A DNA stretch of 64,000 bases from Echiichthys vipera (taxonomy: Eukaryota > Chordata > Actinopteri > Perciformes > Trachinidae): contig OY829650.1 in the NCBI GenBank assembly GCA_963691815.1, forward strand, positions 12,916,784 to 12,980,783, written 5' to 3'. Each line of letters opens with the position of its first letter. Positions within the stretch are counted from its first letter, which is position 1. The notes beneath the pieces are model-generated. The model was not told the origin of the DNA and searched no databases. It worked only from the letters and a program-made list of their open reading frames with translations. Position numbers and translations under genes: made by a program. Of this stretch, positions 19,701 to 64,000 are shown piece by piece.

Positions 19701-19734
19701 TAATCCTGATAAAATATATACTTTAACTTCAACA

Positions 19735-19737
<3 letters not shown>

Positions 19738-19775
<38 letters not shown>

Positions 19776-19960
19776 TGTTCACTTTGTGCATTCATTATTA
19801 TAATGTGCATGACTTCATAACTCATTTGCATACACACATATTCTTATTTCACATTTGTATATTTCATGTCCAGTATTCTATTTCATATACAGTTGCTATG
19901 ATTATTATATTTTTAAGTTATTCTTATCATTTCATGCCCAGTATTCTATTTAATTTCAGA

Positions 19961-20000
<40 letters not shown>

Positions 20001-20150
20001 TTTCTTATTTATTATTAATTATTTCATGCCCAGTATTCTATTTCATTTACAGTTATTATTATTATTATTATTATTATTATAATAATTATTATTATATATT
20101 TTCTTATTTATTATTAATTATTTCATGCCCAGTATTCTATTTCATTTACA

Positions 20151-20189
<39 letters not shown>

Positions 20190-20260
20190 ATAATTATTAT
20201 TATATATTTTCATTGATTATTAATTATTTCATGCCCAGTATTCTATTTCATTTACAGTAC
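19738..20260. repeat. (TG)n plus ATT-rich VNTR
   Basis: A (TG)n run (19738-19772) is followed by about five copies of a roughly 31-base block (cccagtattctatttcattt type, near 19870, 19937, 20030, 20127 and 20234), separated by (ATT)n arrays of different length. The long plus-strand frame across it is an artefact of the repeat. Confidence 0.85.
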
Positions 20261-20299
20261 TGCATTGTTGAAAGATCATATGACAAATAAACCATAAAA

Positions 20300-21650
20300 A
20301 AAAAAAGATTCTGCGGGACAGGAAGTTGAGCACAAAAGCAAAATAAACCATGGGATTAATTAAAAAATAAAACAAAATAAAATACACCGTGCTCACAGCA
20401 TTTTACTTATCCATGGTAGAATCACAATAATCTCCACAAAACAGGAGATGAGTTGTTTCCCTTCTACTCCTCTGGATGGAAACAAACTGTTGTTGGTTTG
20501 GTGGTTCTGTTTGCAGAGTGGAGTCCCGCCCCTTCCGTCAGACCTCAGTGGGACCTATGAGATCGTAAAAAAATGAATGGGATCTCAATGCAGATGATTT
20601 AATTATTTGCTGGCCCCAGTCGTTATATGCCCTGATTTAGAAATATGTTGTTGTGGATTTAAATGATAATTTTTCATGTCAAGAGTTTGACTGTTGACAT
20701 TGTGCAATTGTTCAGTTTAAAGTGTAAGTAAGTCTTTAAAGCGCAAATTCATCCCATGGTCTTTTTCGGCACTTCCATACATCACATAAGACATCAAGAC
20801 AGTTTTTTGGTTGTTGGTGCTTTGTTAAAAAAACACACACAGCAATTTCCCGGTTGATCTAATACGGAAAGTTTGATATCTGCAAGGTGCAGACAGAGAA
20901 GGGCAACTGTCTGCACCTTATTGCAGAAAATACATATAAAAGCATACTTATATGTTACATGTTACTACAATATTATTATTATTGCAAATACGTGATAGTT
21001 GATTGTGAAACTAGAATAGTTTGTGATATTTAATTTGTCAGTTCGTTCAGCTACCAAAGTAGCTACAAAACCAAATAAGGCATGTCTGAATTATTTAGCT
21101 GCTTTAATGCTGAGACTGAGAATTAAGCAGATTTAAGTTGGACTTATATATATGAAGGGGAAGTATGGCTTCAAAAGTATATTAGTGTTCCTCTATAACA
21201 ATAGCCTTTGTTGCTTTACATCATAATAAATTGCAGCTTAAACAGTTCCCACCTAAAACTTGTTCAAGTTCAATTAAACAACCCACCAGCCTGTTGTTAT
21301 AGAGTTGAAATGTGTTCAAAGTAGCTTCAGACTCATGTTCCACCTGTTGTTTGTTGTATCTCAGGGTTATCATGTCGAAGTCCAGTCCCATTAAGGGCCT
21401 GTTACAGGTGTGGGCACTATCCATGGAAATGTGGACATTAGTGCATATGGAGACGGTGTAAGCACAGAACACTCAGCAGTCATTAGAGGGCAGCAGCGGT
21501 ACGTTGGACACGTTGGATTCTGGAGGCAAAACAGAAATCTGTTTCATCCATCCATAACCCCCCACATAACAGATACAGAAAGACCTGTGGACAGGAATAG
21601 ACATGAAACCGACATTGTACAGAGTTGAAATATATGATCTACAGATTTTC
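20300..21650. other. spacer, no gene recognised
   Basis: No exon with family resemblance on either strand, and no element with recognisable ends. Confidence 0.4.
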
Positions 21651-21659
21651 TTTTAGTGC

Positions 21660-22330
21660 AGTGATGGCTGAGGGGACAAAACTTTTAAAATTGGCTTTTC
21701 CTCCAGTCTAACTCTCTATATCAGCAGCCAGATAGGAGTAGAGTGAAATCATGAAATGATGTGCACATTTTGCTTGCGGTAATGACATGTTCGGTGACGA
21801 GTTTGTTGTCTATAGTGAGCCCTATGTATTTGAAACTATTGACCTTTTCAACTGGGTTGTCCTCCTGGTGACTATGTGATTGAGTGCGGGGGCTGTTTTG
21901 GTTTTGTGTATGACCATTTCCTTTGTTTTGTCAATGTTTAACTAGAAATAGTTGTTTACACACCACTGTGAAAACTGTGTTATTGACTGCTGCTATGCCA
22001 TGATGGAATTGTTGTCACTAAGTAGACCTACTATGGCTGTGTCGTCTGCATATTTGTAGTATGTGGTGCACAGAAATGGACTCAGAACGCAGCCTTGAGA
22101 GGCTCCAGTGTCGGTGATGAGGGGTGATGATGTTGCTGTGCCTACTTTCACTGTCTGTTGCTGAGGAAATTGTGTATCCAGTGAATGTGGAGCGGAGTAA
22201 TGTCCAGGTGTTGGAGCTTCTTGATGAACTAGTGCCGCTGGATTGTGGTGAATGCTGAGCTGAAGTCGACGAACAGAACTGCTGCAGAGTTGTTTGGTGT
22301 ATGGAGATGGAGGAGGAGGGAGTGAAGGAG
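21660..22330 (-). mobile_element. decayed LINE reverse-transcriptase fragment
   Basis: On the minus strand, fragments read GASQGCVLSPFLCTTYY, KYADDTAIVGLLSDNN and, further down, a VNSFKYIGLTIDNKL-like stretch. These are the reverse-transcriptase catalytic region (ADD in place of the common YADD context) and following motifs of a fish L2-type LINE. Frames are broken, so it is a fossil. Confidence 0.75.
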
Positions 22331-22349
22331 ACATATGTTTCAGCCTGTA

Positions 22350-22450
22350 TGCAATCAATATTCTTTATTTAACCAGGTAAAAAACTCATTGAGATTTAAA
22401 ACCTATTTTCCAAGAGAGACCTGGCCAAGACGGCAGCACAACAATTCAGA
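22350..22450. repeat. short interspersed repeat
   Basis: 'tttatttaaccaggtaaaaa', 'ctcattgagatttaaaacc' and 'gagagacctggccaagacgg' form a repeat widely dispersed in teleosts. It lies just beyond the naalad2 3' end. Confidence 0.5.
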
Positions 22451-22709
22451 ATGGTTGCACCAAACACACGACACATATACAATACGCTCACACACTACAG
22501 GAAAAAGAAAAAAAGAGTGGGATTACAAGATTACACAGTGCAATAACAAGATCCAATTGAGCTTATTTTCCTGGTGATGGTCAAGTTGTGGTCTAACAGT
22601 TGGCAGGTGAAGAACGGAAATCTGGTTTCCTGTAGGTTTATCATTAAATTGAGTTGCCTTTAGTATTTCTGAGGTGCAAAAAAGTACCGTGTTCCTTTAA
22701 GGAAAGTCA

Positions 22710-22715
22710 TTTATT
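22710..22715 (-). terminator. naalad2 polyadenylation signal
   Basis: TTTATT on the plus strand reads AATAAA on the minus strand, about 285 bases after the naalad2 stop codon. This gives a short 3' UTR ending near 22690. Confidence 0.65.
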
Positions 22716-22998
22716 GAAAAATTTAAACATGGATGTAACATTTTCTTCACAGACCAACATGGACAGGATATGATGTGTTTTTTGTACACATGCAAAGGAT
22801 AAACTGATTTTATTTGGCTCCTTTGCAGAGAGAGACTATTATTACAAAAACAACAAAACAATATATCGGAAAGTTATATTCTGGTAATGGATCTTAGAGA
22901 AAACAGGGATTGTCCATTTGTGTGTGTGTGTGTGTCGCAAGCAGTGCATACTTCAACAGATAGCTCAGTCACATGGCTTTAGACAGTTTGTGCCTGCT

Positions 22999-34635
<11,637 letters not shown>

Positions 34636-35719
34636 GTCGAAGCAGTACGTCCCAAAGGCTTCTACGCACCGACACAACTTCACTATGCAGAGTGCGCTTG
34701 CAGAGATAGAGAGTAATTTGTTTAAGTAGTGCACAGTGGGGCCATCGGAGAGTGAGATAGAGATAGAGAAAGAGGGACAGAGAGAGAGGGGGAGGGACAG
34801 TGAAGGGTGGAGGGGGTAGGTGGTAAAGAAACAGGGAGTGAATGACAGGTCGCAGAATAATACAAAGAGAGATCTAGTCATTAGTGCTCTCTTCAGCCAG
34901 GAGACCAATCACTGTCTTGTGCACTTTGGCAATTCATGTGCTGACTCAGTATTATTCAACTGGAGACTAGGCCAGGATACACCCTGAGGACAGTTTTTAA
35001 GTATATACTGGACAAGCTGCATAAACAACAATTCAGTGCAGAAAGGAGTCAAGAGTGAGTCTCTTTAGAGTGACACTGAATCAGCAGAAACCTCAACTCA
35101 GCTCATCACAGTTACATACAAGAATCTAAAATTAACATGTAGTCTTAAAAAGGATTTTTGGTGATCAAATCCATATTCAAAGACAAAATAAAGATAAACA
35201 CAAGGGGTCACCGAATGGTTTGATGAGGATTGACATGTTCGAATAATATGAGAAGGCCTTCACAGTCACCACAACATAAAATACGTTTTTGGAACATCTC
35301 TTTCAAAAAACACTCCAATCCTTCACCAGCAAAACACCAAATCACAGAATATATTTTGGAAGAATGACGTTCATCCCATCAGTAAACTCTCAGAGACTTT
35401 CTGGAGACACAGCAACTTAAAGAAATAGTTTGGATCTTTGGTAGTGGGGTTGTATGATGTATTTCTCCATAGTCAGTGTATTTCCTACAGTAGATGGCAG
35501 TCAGCACGCCTTAGTTATGGAGAAGCAGGCAGGAGGACATGAATGGAAGCTAAGAAATGTAGTGCTGTGGACAGGGACAGCAGCTAAATGTATTTTAGGC
35601 ACCTAAAAAAATCAGTGTTAGTATAAAAAACATTTTGGAACCACAGTGAAATCAAATCAGACAATCAACAATTCAACAGTTATGTGCGGCTTGATTGGTA
35701 TGGACGGCCATAGGTTCCC

Positions 35720-35945
35720 AAGTAAACATTGTGGACTGGTAGCTGGAGAGGTGCTGGAGAGATGCCCTTGAGCAAGGCTCAGAACCTGTCAATGGGCTTC
35801 CCCCTCGCTCTGACATCTCTCCATACATAATGCATGTTTAGAGGTTCTGTTTGTGAAAGTGTGTATTTGGGCTTGTGAGTGTGTGAATATATAATAACAG
35901 AAGGAAAAAGGTTATTTCCCCTTGGATTAATGACGTATAGCCTCT
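35720..35945 (+). repeat. fish interspersed repeat
   Basis: The wording 'gctctgacatctctccatac', 'gcatgtttagaggttctgtt' and 'ttatttccccttggattaat' matches a dispersed teleost repeat with a G/C-rich head and an AT-rich 3' end. Non-coding. Confidence 0.45.
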
Positions 35946-36284
35946 CCCTGCTTTAAATGAAGTAAGTCACTATTTGGATCTAATACCTAGGTCAAAATGA
36001 TGAGATACAGCAGTGATACAGTAGTATCTAATAATTTTGATTTGTGAAAGACTTTAGCTTGACTTTAGAAAGTCAACCTCCTGACCAGTCAAAACTTATT
36101 ATGACAATTCATTTCAATCATGCATAACTTTTCTTGCTTCCCGATTCATCTATGATATGATATGTTAGATATTATTATAGTTACTGGAATTGTGTCTGTC
36201 ACTGTCTTTGTGTCTGTCTTTGTCTCTCTCCGTCCATCAGTCCGTCTTTTCTCTCTTTCTCTCTCCTTTTCTTCCTCCCCAACC

Positions 36285-36508
36285 GGTCAAGACAGATGGC
36301 CGTCCTCCACAGAGCTGGGTCTGTCTGACGTTCCTGCCTGTAATAGGGAAGGTTTTCGTTGCCACCGTACTCTACGGGGGAATTGTTGGGTCTATGTAAA
36401 TCATAAATAAGTCAGAGGTCTTTACCTAGTTTGTAAACTGTCCTGAGATTACTTTTGTTATGATTTGGCACTATAAATACAATTGAATTGAATTGAATTG
36501 AATTGAAT
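36285..36508 (+). mobile_element. SINE with (GAATT)n tail
   Basis: The body contains 'gggggaattgttgggtctat' and 'acttttgttatgatttggca', and the tail is (ttgaa)n at 36480-36508. This is a very common fish SINE-type repeat with a pentamer tail. Orientation plus. Confidence 0.65.
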
Positions 36509-38539
36509 CCATGCCGATTAACTGCAGCTTCAGTTGACATAAAGTTGACATATAAAGTAAGTCAGTCACCCAAACTTCTAATCAACCAACAAAAACAGAC
36601 ACTCAACTGTGTTTGGACCTTACAGAAAAAGGTGTGTTGGAATGAATCAGTTTATTAAAGTTTAACTTCAGTTTGAGTTCAGGATGAAACTCAACTTACA
36701 GCACTGGTGTTTATTGCTATAGATAATCATATTTCCCACACTATAAGACATGCAGGTGTTTGGTCGTGCTCCACTCCTCCTGGTCCTGTGCACAGCTGTG
36801 TGTGTGGAGGACGGCTCTTTCATGCGGTGGGCTGGAGCGTGAAGCGGGGAGGAGGCTCTCTGCCCTCAGGAATGTGGGGAGGACATAGACCACAGCTCTG
36901 CCTCATCCTCAACGCTGGAGACGAAACTTTCATTAAAGCAGCAGCCTGAGCTGGTGCAGGGACGTTGACGTTCATTTAATTTGAACTGTGTTGTTTGGTT
37001 AGTTCCTTAAACCAATGCTGGATTTTTTTTAACTTTTACAAGATCAAATGACCATGAATTGGGGTAATGATTAAATTACAAAACCTGACAGCTGATTGTT
37101 TTTAAGTTTAAGGTGTTACAGCTGTGTGATTGAGAGTGTATGCATGTATGCAGGCATGACACAGTATGACAACCTCTCGATTTATTTCGATTTTTATTTT
37201 ATTTATTTTTTATATATATTCTGTATATTTTATCTTTTGGGGGGGTCAACAAATCATCTTACGCGCTGCTTAAGAAACAAAAGTACTACAGTGCATCACA
37301 CATCTGTCACAAGCAATATGACACGCACTTTTAATCTACTAGAATCAAAATGTAATAAATAGGATAGCTTTGTCTTTATATGAGAAGTTTGAGCCCTCAT
37401 GACTCCGGACTTTGATAAACATCTGATAATGCTGCCATTCCTGTATGGACCTGGTTCAGAACACAATTTAACGTATCTGTCTTTTCATGTTTGTTTTTTC
37501 TCTACAGCATGTATATTTGTTTGTAATGTCCTTTATATCAAGACACATCTCTGGTCCAATAGAAATCCCCTCTCATTACAGCTGCAGCTGCATTTCTCAC
37601 TCAAGACACAGGACGGCGCTGACGGCACACACAGATGTCCTGTAGTAGTTGATGCAGTCATGTGACTCATTTTCCTAAAAGATCGGACAATTAGTATGCA
37701 AATGTATAAACTATACAGCAATATCAGAGATTTACACACGTCAGACATAAAAATGATTATGAATCATCCATTATACTGCTTTTACCACTTTCTATTAAGG
37801 CATCATTTATAAATAGTTAATAAGTTATAACCATAATGTGTTTATTATGGTTAATAAAGAATTTAGTAATGCTCTATCAGTTGTCAGACATTTTTAAGAA
37901 CTAATTTTGGGTCAGCAGCTTGTTAAAATAACTTTGGCAGATATTTACTCATCCAATGTATTATTAAAGCAGATACAAATGTTGGTAATCTATTAATAAA
38001 TGTGCACACTTTCTAATAAGACAACCAAACTGCAGTTATAAATGTTCACAAGTCATCAAGGGTTTGAATCATTATATCTTTAATTGCAAGTGTAAGTATA
38101 AGTATAAGTATATGTTAATGTTAATTATTACTTTAAATTGACCCAAAAATGATTAGTAATGATTGCTCACCATTAATCATTAACAATGGCATTCATTGTT
38201 TTAAGAAAATAATCTTTATTGCAAAAGAAAAAGCACAAAGTGTACAGAAACATTTTAATTGTCATATAAAAATATATCATTATACAAAAACCACAGATAA
38301 CAATAGCATTGCCAGGGGTATGTCTATATTATGGAAAGATATGTAGAGAGGTCCATAACGTGGAAAGTTTTTAAAGCATTTTTGTTTTGTACCTAATGGA
38401 GATAATTAGGTTTTTATAATAATGGCATTTGTAACGACAACGTACAACGCTTTTTATAACGAGTGAAAGTGCCACTTGATCTTTAAAGTGCATATGGCAA
38501 GGTGTTTTAACATTTAATAGATTCACACTTTACATTTTA

Positions 38540-39140
38540 AATATCCGCAATACCATTTCTAATAATCAAAATTGAATTCTTACTGGTGATAATGATAATT
38601 TCAGATATCCACAACATCACTCTTACAAGTACAAATTACGTCACTTTGCCATTCATGTGTATTAGGCTTTTGAATATAGATATACACAATTACACTTTAG
38701 CTTTCTAACGTTCTGGATATCTGTAATGTAATTCTCACTAGTAAAATTGCAGTTGTACATTTCCGTAATGATATTTTTACTAGTCAGAATGTTTTTTGGA
38801 AAGTCAAAATTACATTATGGATATTTGGAATGGTTTTTCATTTGGAATATCTGAAATTAAAATTATGACTAGTAACAGTTGGATTGTAGATATCTGAAAT
38901 GGGAGTTTTTCCTAGTATAAATTACATAACAAATATCCAAGTGTCCATTCTAGATATTCATACATTCATCTTCAACCGCTTATCCCGGGGAGTGCTGGAG
39001 CCGATCCCAGCTGACATCGGGCGTGAGGCGGGGTACACCCTGGACATATCTTAAATGTAATTGAGGGTATATCCTATATAATTTGAAGCCCAATACACAT
39101 TAATGGCAAAAGTGACATAATTTCTACCAGTAAGAATGTA
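38540..39140. repeat. degenerate minisatellite (~40-bp, partly palindromic unit)
   Basis: A diverged unit built from 'atatctgtaatgtaattctc', 'actagtaaaatt' and 'acattatggatat' recurs across the stretch. It is broken at 38965-39050 by an AACCGCTTATCC-type repeat and resumes at 39985-40030 after other insertions. Confidence 0.55.
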
Positions 39141-39159
39141 ATTTAATTTTCATTTCATT

Positions 39160-39330
39160 TATTTATTTAAAGGACATTGCACATTGATCAACATTTCTGT
39201 GAATGTGCCAGTGTTAGCCAGAAGGCTAATTTTCAACTGCAATCCTTTGGCAAGATGTTAAAATGACCACAAAAGACTAACAGAATAAAAAGATACTAAA
39301 AAATACACACAAGAACAGATAAGAACAGTA
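39160..39330 (+). repeat. fish interspersed repeat
   Basis: 'ggacattgcacattgatcaa', 'gtgaatgtgccagtgttagc' and 'ggctaattttcaactgcaat' form a repeat I recognise as widely dispersed in teleosts. Non-coding. Confidence 0.5.
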
Positions 39331-39424
39331 GAGCATGTCATCAATTGACAGACTCCTTAAGACATACATATAGCCAAGCAAACATTCTTACCCACCACCA
39401 TGGGTTAGACATTACAGCTACAAC

Positions 39425-39908
39425 CAGTGGCAGATTAAGGTGGTCATGGGCCCCTAGGCTCCTGTTTGTCTGGGCCCGCACATTATTAATCATGCTTTAT
39501 CAGAAAAGAAACACTAGAACAGAAGAAGAGTCCGCAACCTTGAAAAATCCTGTCAATTCTTTCGTAGATCTCGGTTCTGCTGCTCTTTCAGTTGTTATGC
39601 TTTTCATTTTCCTGCTCCACAATCACATTTACTTCCTGACATTTTGCCGCTGTACTGTGTAGTTACAGTGAGTGAAGCACCAGTTGACAACAAAACTGAC
39701 CTTATGAACACGGCCACATGATGGCAGCTGATTGGGTAAATTTGTCCCATTTCTATCTAATTTTTCATCTTTTAAATATTTCTAAGGGCCCCAATAGGAG
39801 GCAAGTTTTTTTCCCCCCAGTGTAGTAAATAAAAAAAATCAAACAGTCTGGCACAGCAGGGGCCCCAAGGCTGCAGCCGAGGCCAGCCTGTGCATTAATC
39901 CACCTCTG
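39425..39908. mobile_element. hAT-type non-autonomous transposon with 8-bp target duplication
   Basis: The ends CAGTGGCAGATTAA and TTAATCCACCTCTG are imperfect inverted repeats of the hAT type. They are flanked by GCTACAAC (39417-39424) and GCTAAAAC (39909-39916), an 8-base duplication with one mismatch. The interior has no transposase motifs. Confidence 0.75.
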
Positions 39909-40249
39909 GCTAAAACAATAACCACACAACCAGATGAAATACTATCATACATAGAATGATGTTGTTGATATATGAAAAGTGCTTTTTGACTAGGAAGAAT
40001 TACATTATAGATATCTGCAATACATATCCAGTCTAGCTATTACTGTAAATGTTAAAAACTCTTGTCATAAGTGCACTTCATTGTGAGACTATGGCGCCCT
40101 CTGGTGACAGACAGGAGCAGTGTGGAGCGGTGTTTTATTGTTCTCCTGTTTTGTTTGTTCCTTTTTCGCCCCCCAAACGTAACAACTATTCAAGATGCGT
40201 TAAACGACGCTGCACATTAAACACGCCAGGCCTGCCGTAAAGCAAACTG

Positions 40250-40524
40250 AAACGAGGTGAGGGGACAAGTGTTTTACACACGGAGCTCTGTGGGGGGATG
40301 AAAAGTCAGTCTGCGCTCAGAGCGGACGGCAGCGGCGTAACGGAACGGGGGAGTGCACAGGAGGAGGGGGGACGGAGCAGCGCGGACACCGGCCGGTCTG
40401 TGGACGCTGCGCACAGGCAGGCAGGCAGACAGACAGAGACAGAGCTGCGGGGAGGACGAGTGTCACACCGAGGCTTTTGGGTGGAAAAGTTTTGGGGGCA
40501 GCAGCTGAGCCAAGTGAAGGCGTC
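40250..40524 (+). promoter_or_regulatory. nox4 CpG-rich promoter / 5' UTR
   Basis: GC- and CpG-rich compared with its surroundings, containing GGCAGCGGCGTAACGGAACG and a run of CAGG/CAGA repeats (40417-40440). There is no clear TATA box near the likely start. It leads directly into the ATG at 40525. Confidence 0.55.
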
Positions 40525-63018
<22,494 letters not shown>

Positions 63019-63687
63019 TCGAACATCCGAGCTGGTTCTACACTTCAACATCACTGAAAAAAAACACCAACTTTGCCATTTGACATAAAGGAAACAGGCT
63101 AAGAAAAAAAAACTTGAATATTCACAGACTGTAATATTATTTTATATGCATCCCTACCCATGGTCACAAACGGCTCAGCAGGACACCACCTTAACATGCA
63201 GCTGTTCCTCTCTACAGACCAGCCCGACCCGTAGCTGATGGCTCTAAAAGCTTCAGCTTTAGCATCTGATCCAATCAAGAGAAAAACACTGAAGAGACTG
63301 AAACGCTGCTTGGATTCTCCACTCATGATGCTCTGTGTTTCCTTTCAGTCAATTCACTCCGTACAACACATATAATACGGGATACCACGACCTGCATGAC
63401 CTACATGAAGACACCTCCATTCATGTCTTTTAAGGCAGATGACGTGGTGTGACGTATGTGAGACCCCACATGTATATATTACCACTGTCATCCCTCAGTT
63501 CTTACGCTGCTTACCTCGCGGAGGAAACCTCTGCGGAGTTTGGCTAGCTGTTAGCTCGTTTAACGGCCCATTCTGTTTTACAGTGTGTGGATGTGATGTG
63601 CAACAGAGTGCTGGAGGTTTAACTTCAGTAGCTGCTCTGCAGGGCGTGAATATATGTCCTATACAATGTGTTGTACCGAGTGAATCG

Positions 63688-63693
63688 AATAAA
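63688..63693 (+). terminator. nox4 polyadenylation signal
   Basis: AATAAA about 670 bases after the nox4 stop codon. It predicts a 3' UTR of 63019 to about 63710. Confidence 0.7.
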
Positions 63694-63714
63694 GGCTAAA
63701 ACTTTAACTTCTGT

Positions 63715-64000
63715 TTACTCAAGGAGTGGAATGAGGTACACACTTGGTTGCACCGCTGCACAGCTGGGCTTGGTGAAGAGCCGCTAACGAACTGGGGAAT
63801 GAGCGCGGTGACAGATGTATATATGCACAGGCCTAACATACGTCATGGTCACAGGTCATCTGACTTAAAAGGCGCAAATAGAGGTGTCTTCATGTCATGT
63901 GGGTCATGCTATATCATACTATATGCGCTGTACCTCGTTCCTCTCCTTAAGAGGAATAGAAGTTATAGTGATAACAATTCAAACTAAAGACACTGTTGGA
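63715..64000. other. downstream of nox4, nothing recognised
   Basis: No exon, element or RNA gene is supported in the last 285 bases. Confidence 0.4.

Larger units (their letters stand above)
34660..40240. other. naalad2 to nox4 intergenic region (divergent promoters)
   Basis: naalad2 is transcribed leftward from about 34.9 kb and nox4 rightward from about 40.3 kb. The 5.5 kb between holds several SINE-like repeats, a minisatellite and a hAT-type element, listed separately, and no gene I recognise. A 31-codon frame at 36750-36842 is discussed under findings. Confidence 0.5.

Overview
This is a stretch of teleost fish chromosome. Four multi-exon, intron-rich genes can be assembled by splicing conserved exons. 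The immune-type NACHT gene is of the fish-expanded kind, and the spacer DNA is full of long (CA)n/(TG)n tracts and repeat families I recognise from fish genomes. The species cannot be named; a spiny-rayed fish is plausible but is only an inference.

Layout. (1) 1-2400, plus strand: last three coding exons, 3' UTR and polyA signal of numa1, the nuclear mitotic apparatus protein. (2) 4173-12345, plus: a 12-exon gene for a 780-residue NLR-like protein. It has an acidic N-terminus, a pyrin-like death fold, a NACHT domain whose Walker A lysine is Met, a winged-helix/HD2 region, and a stop where leucine-rich repeats would begin. (3) 12.7-13.4 kb: a LINE remnant with target-site duplication and a small inverted-repeat transposon. 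(4) 14.25-16.9 kb, minus: a C-type lectin domain exon preceded by ten 48-51 bp candidate exons on a 198 bp period. All ten are in the same splice phase, all open in one frame, and all encode a Ser/Gln-rich stalk peptide. (5) 17-22.7 kb: spacer with an ATT-rich VNTR and a LINE reverse-transcriptase fragment. (6) 22999-34635, minus: a complete 20-exon naalad2 gene (glutamate carboxypeptidase, 739 aa) with every metal ligand. (7) 34.7-40.2 kb: intergenic, with SINE-like repeats, a degenerate minisatellite and a hAT-type element. (8) 40525-63018, plus: a complete 18-exon nox4 gene (NADPH oxidase 4, 558 aa) with CpG-rich 5' end, 3' UTR and polyA signal.

How they relate. naalad2 and nox4 are also close neighbours on human 11q14.3, and numa1 lies on human 11q13, so these three look like an old vertebrate neighbourhood. 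The NACHT gene and the lectin sit between numa1 and naalad2 and look like a fish-specific immune insertion. The genes are not co-transcribed and nothing suggests an operon-like unit.

The two most unusual objects are the lectin stalk-exon cassette and the LRR-less pyrin-NACHT protein with a broken nucleotide-binding site. All exon boundaries are hand-called from splice dinucleotides, phase and homology remembered from human proteins; no alignment or transcript data were available.
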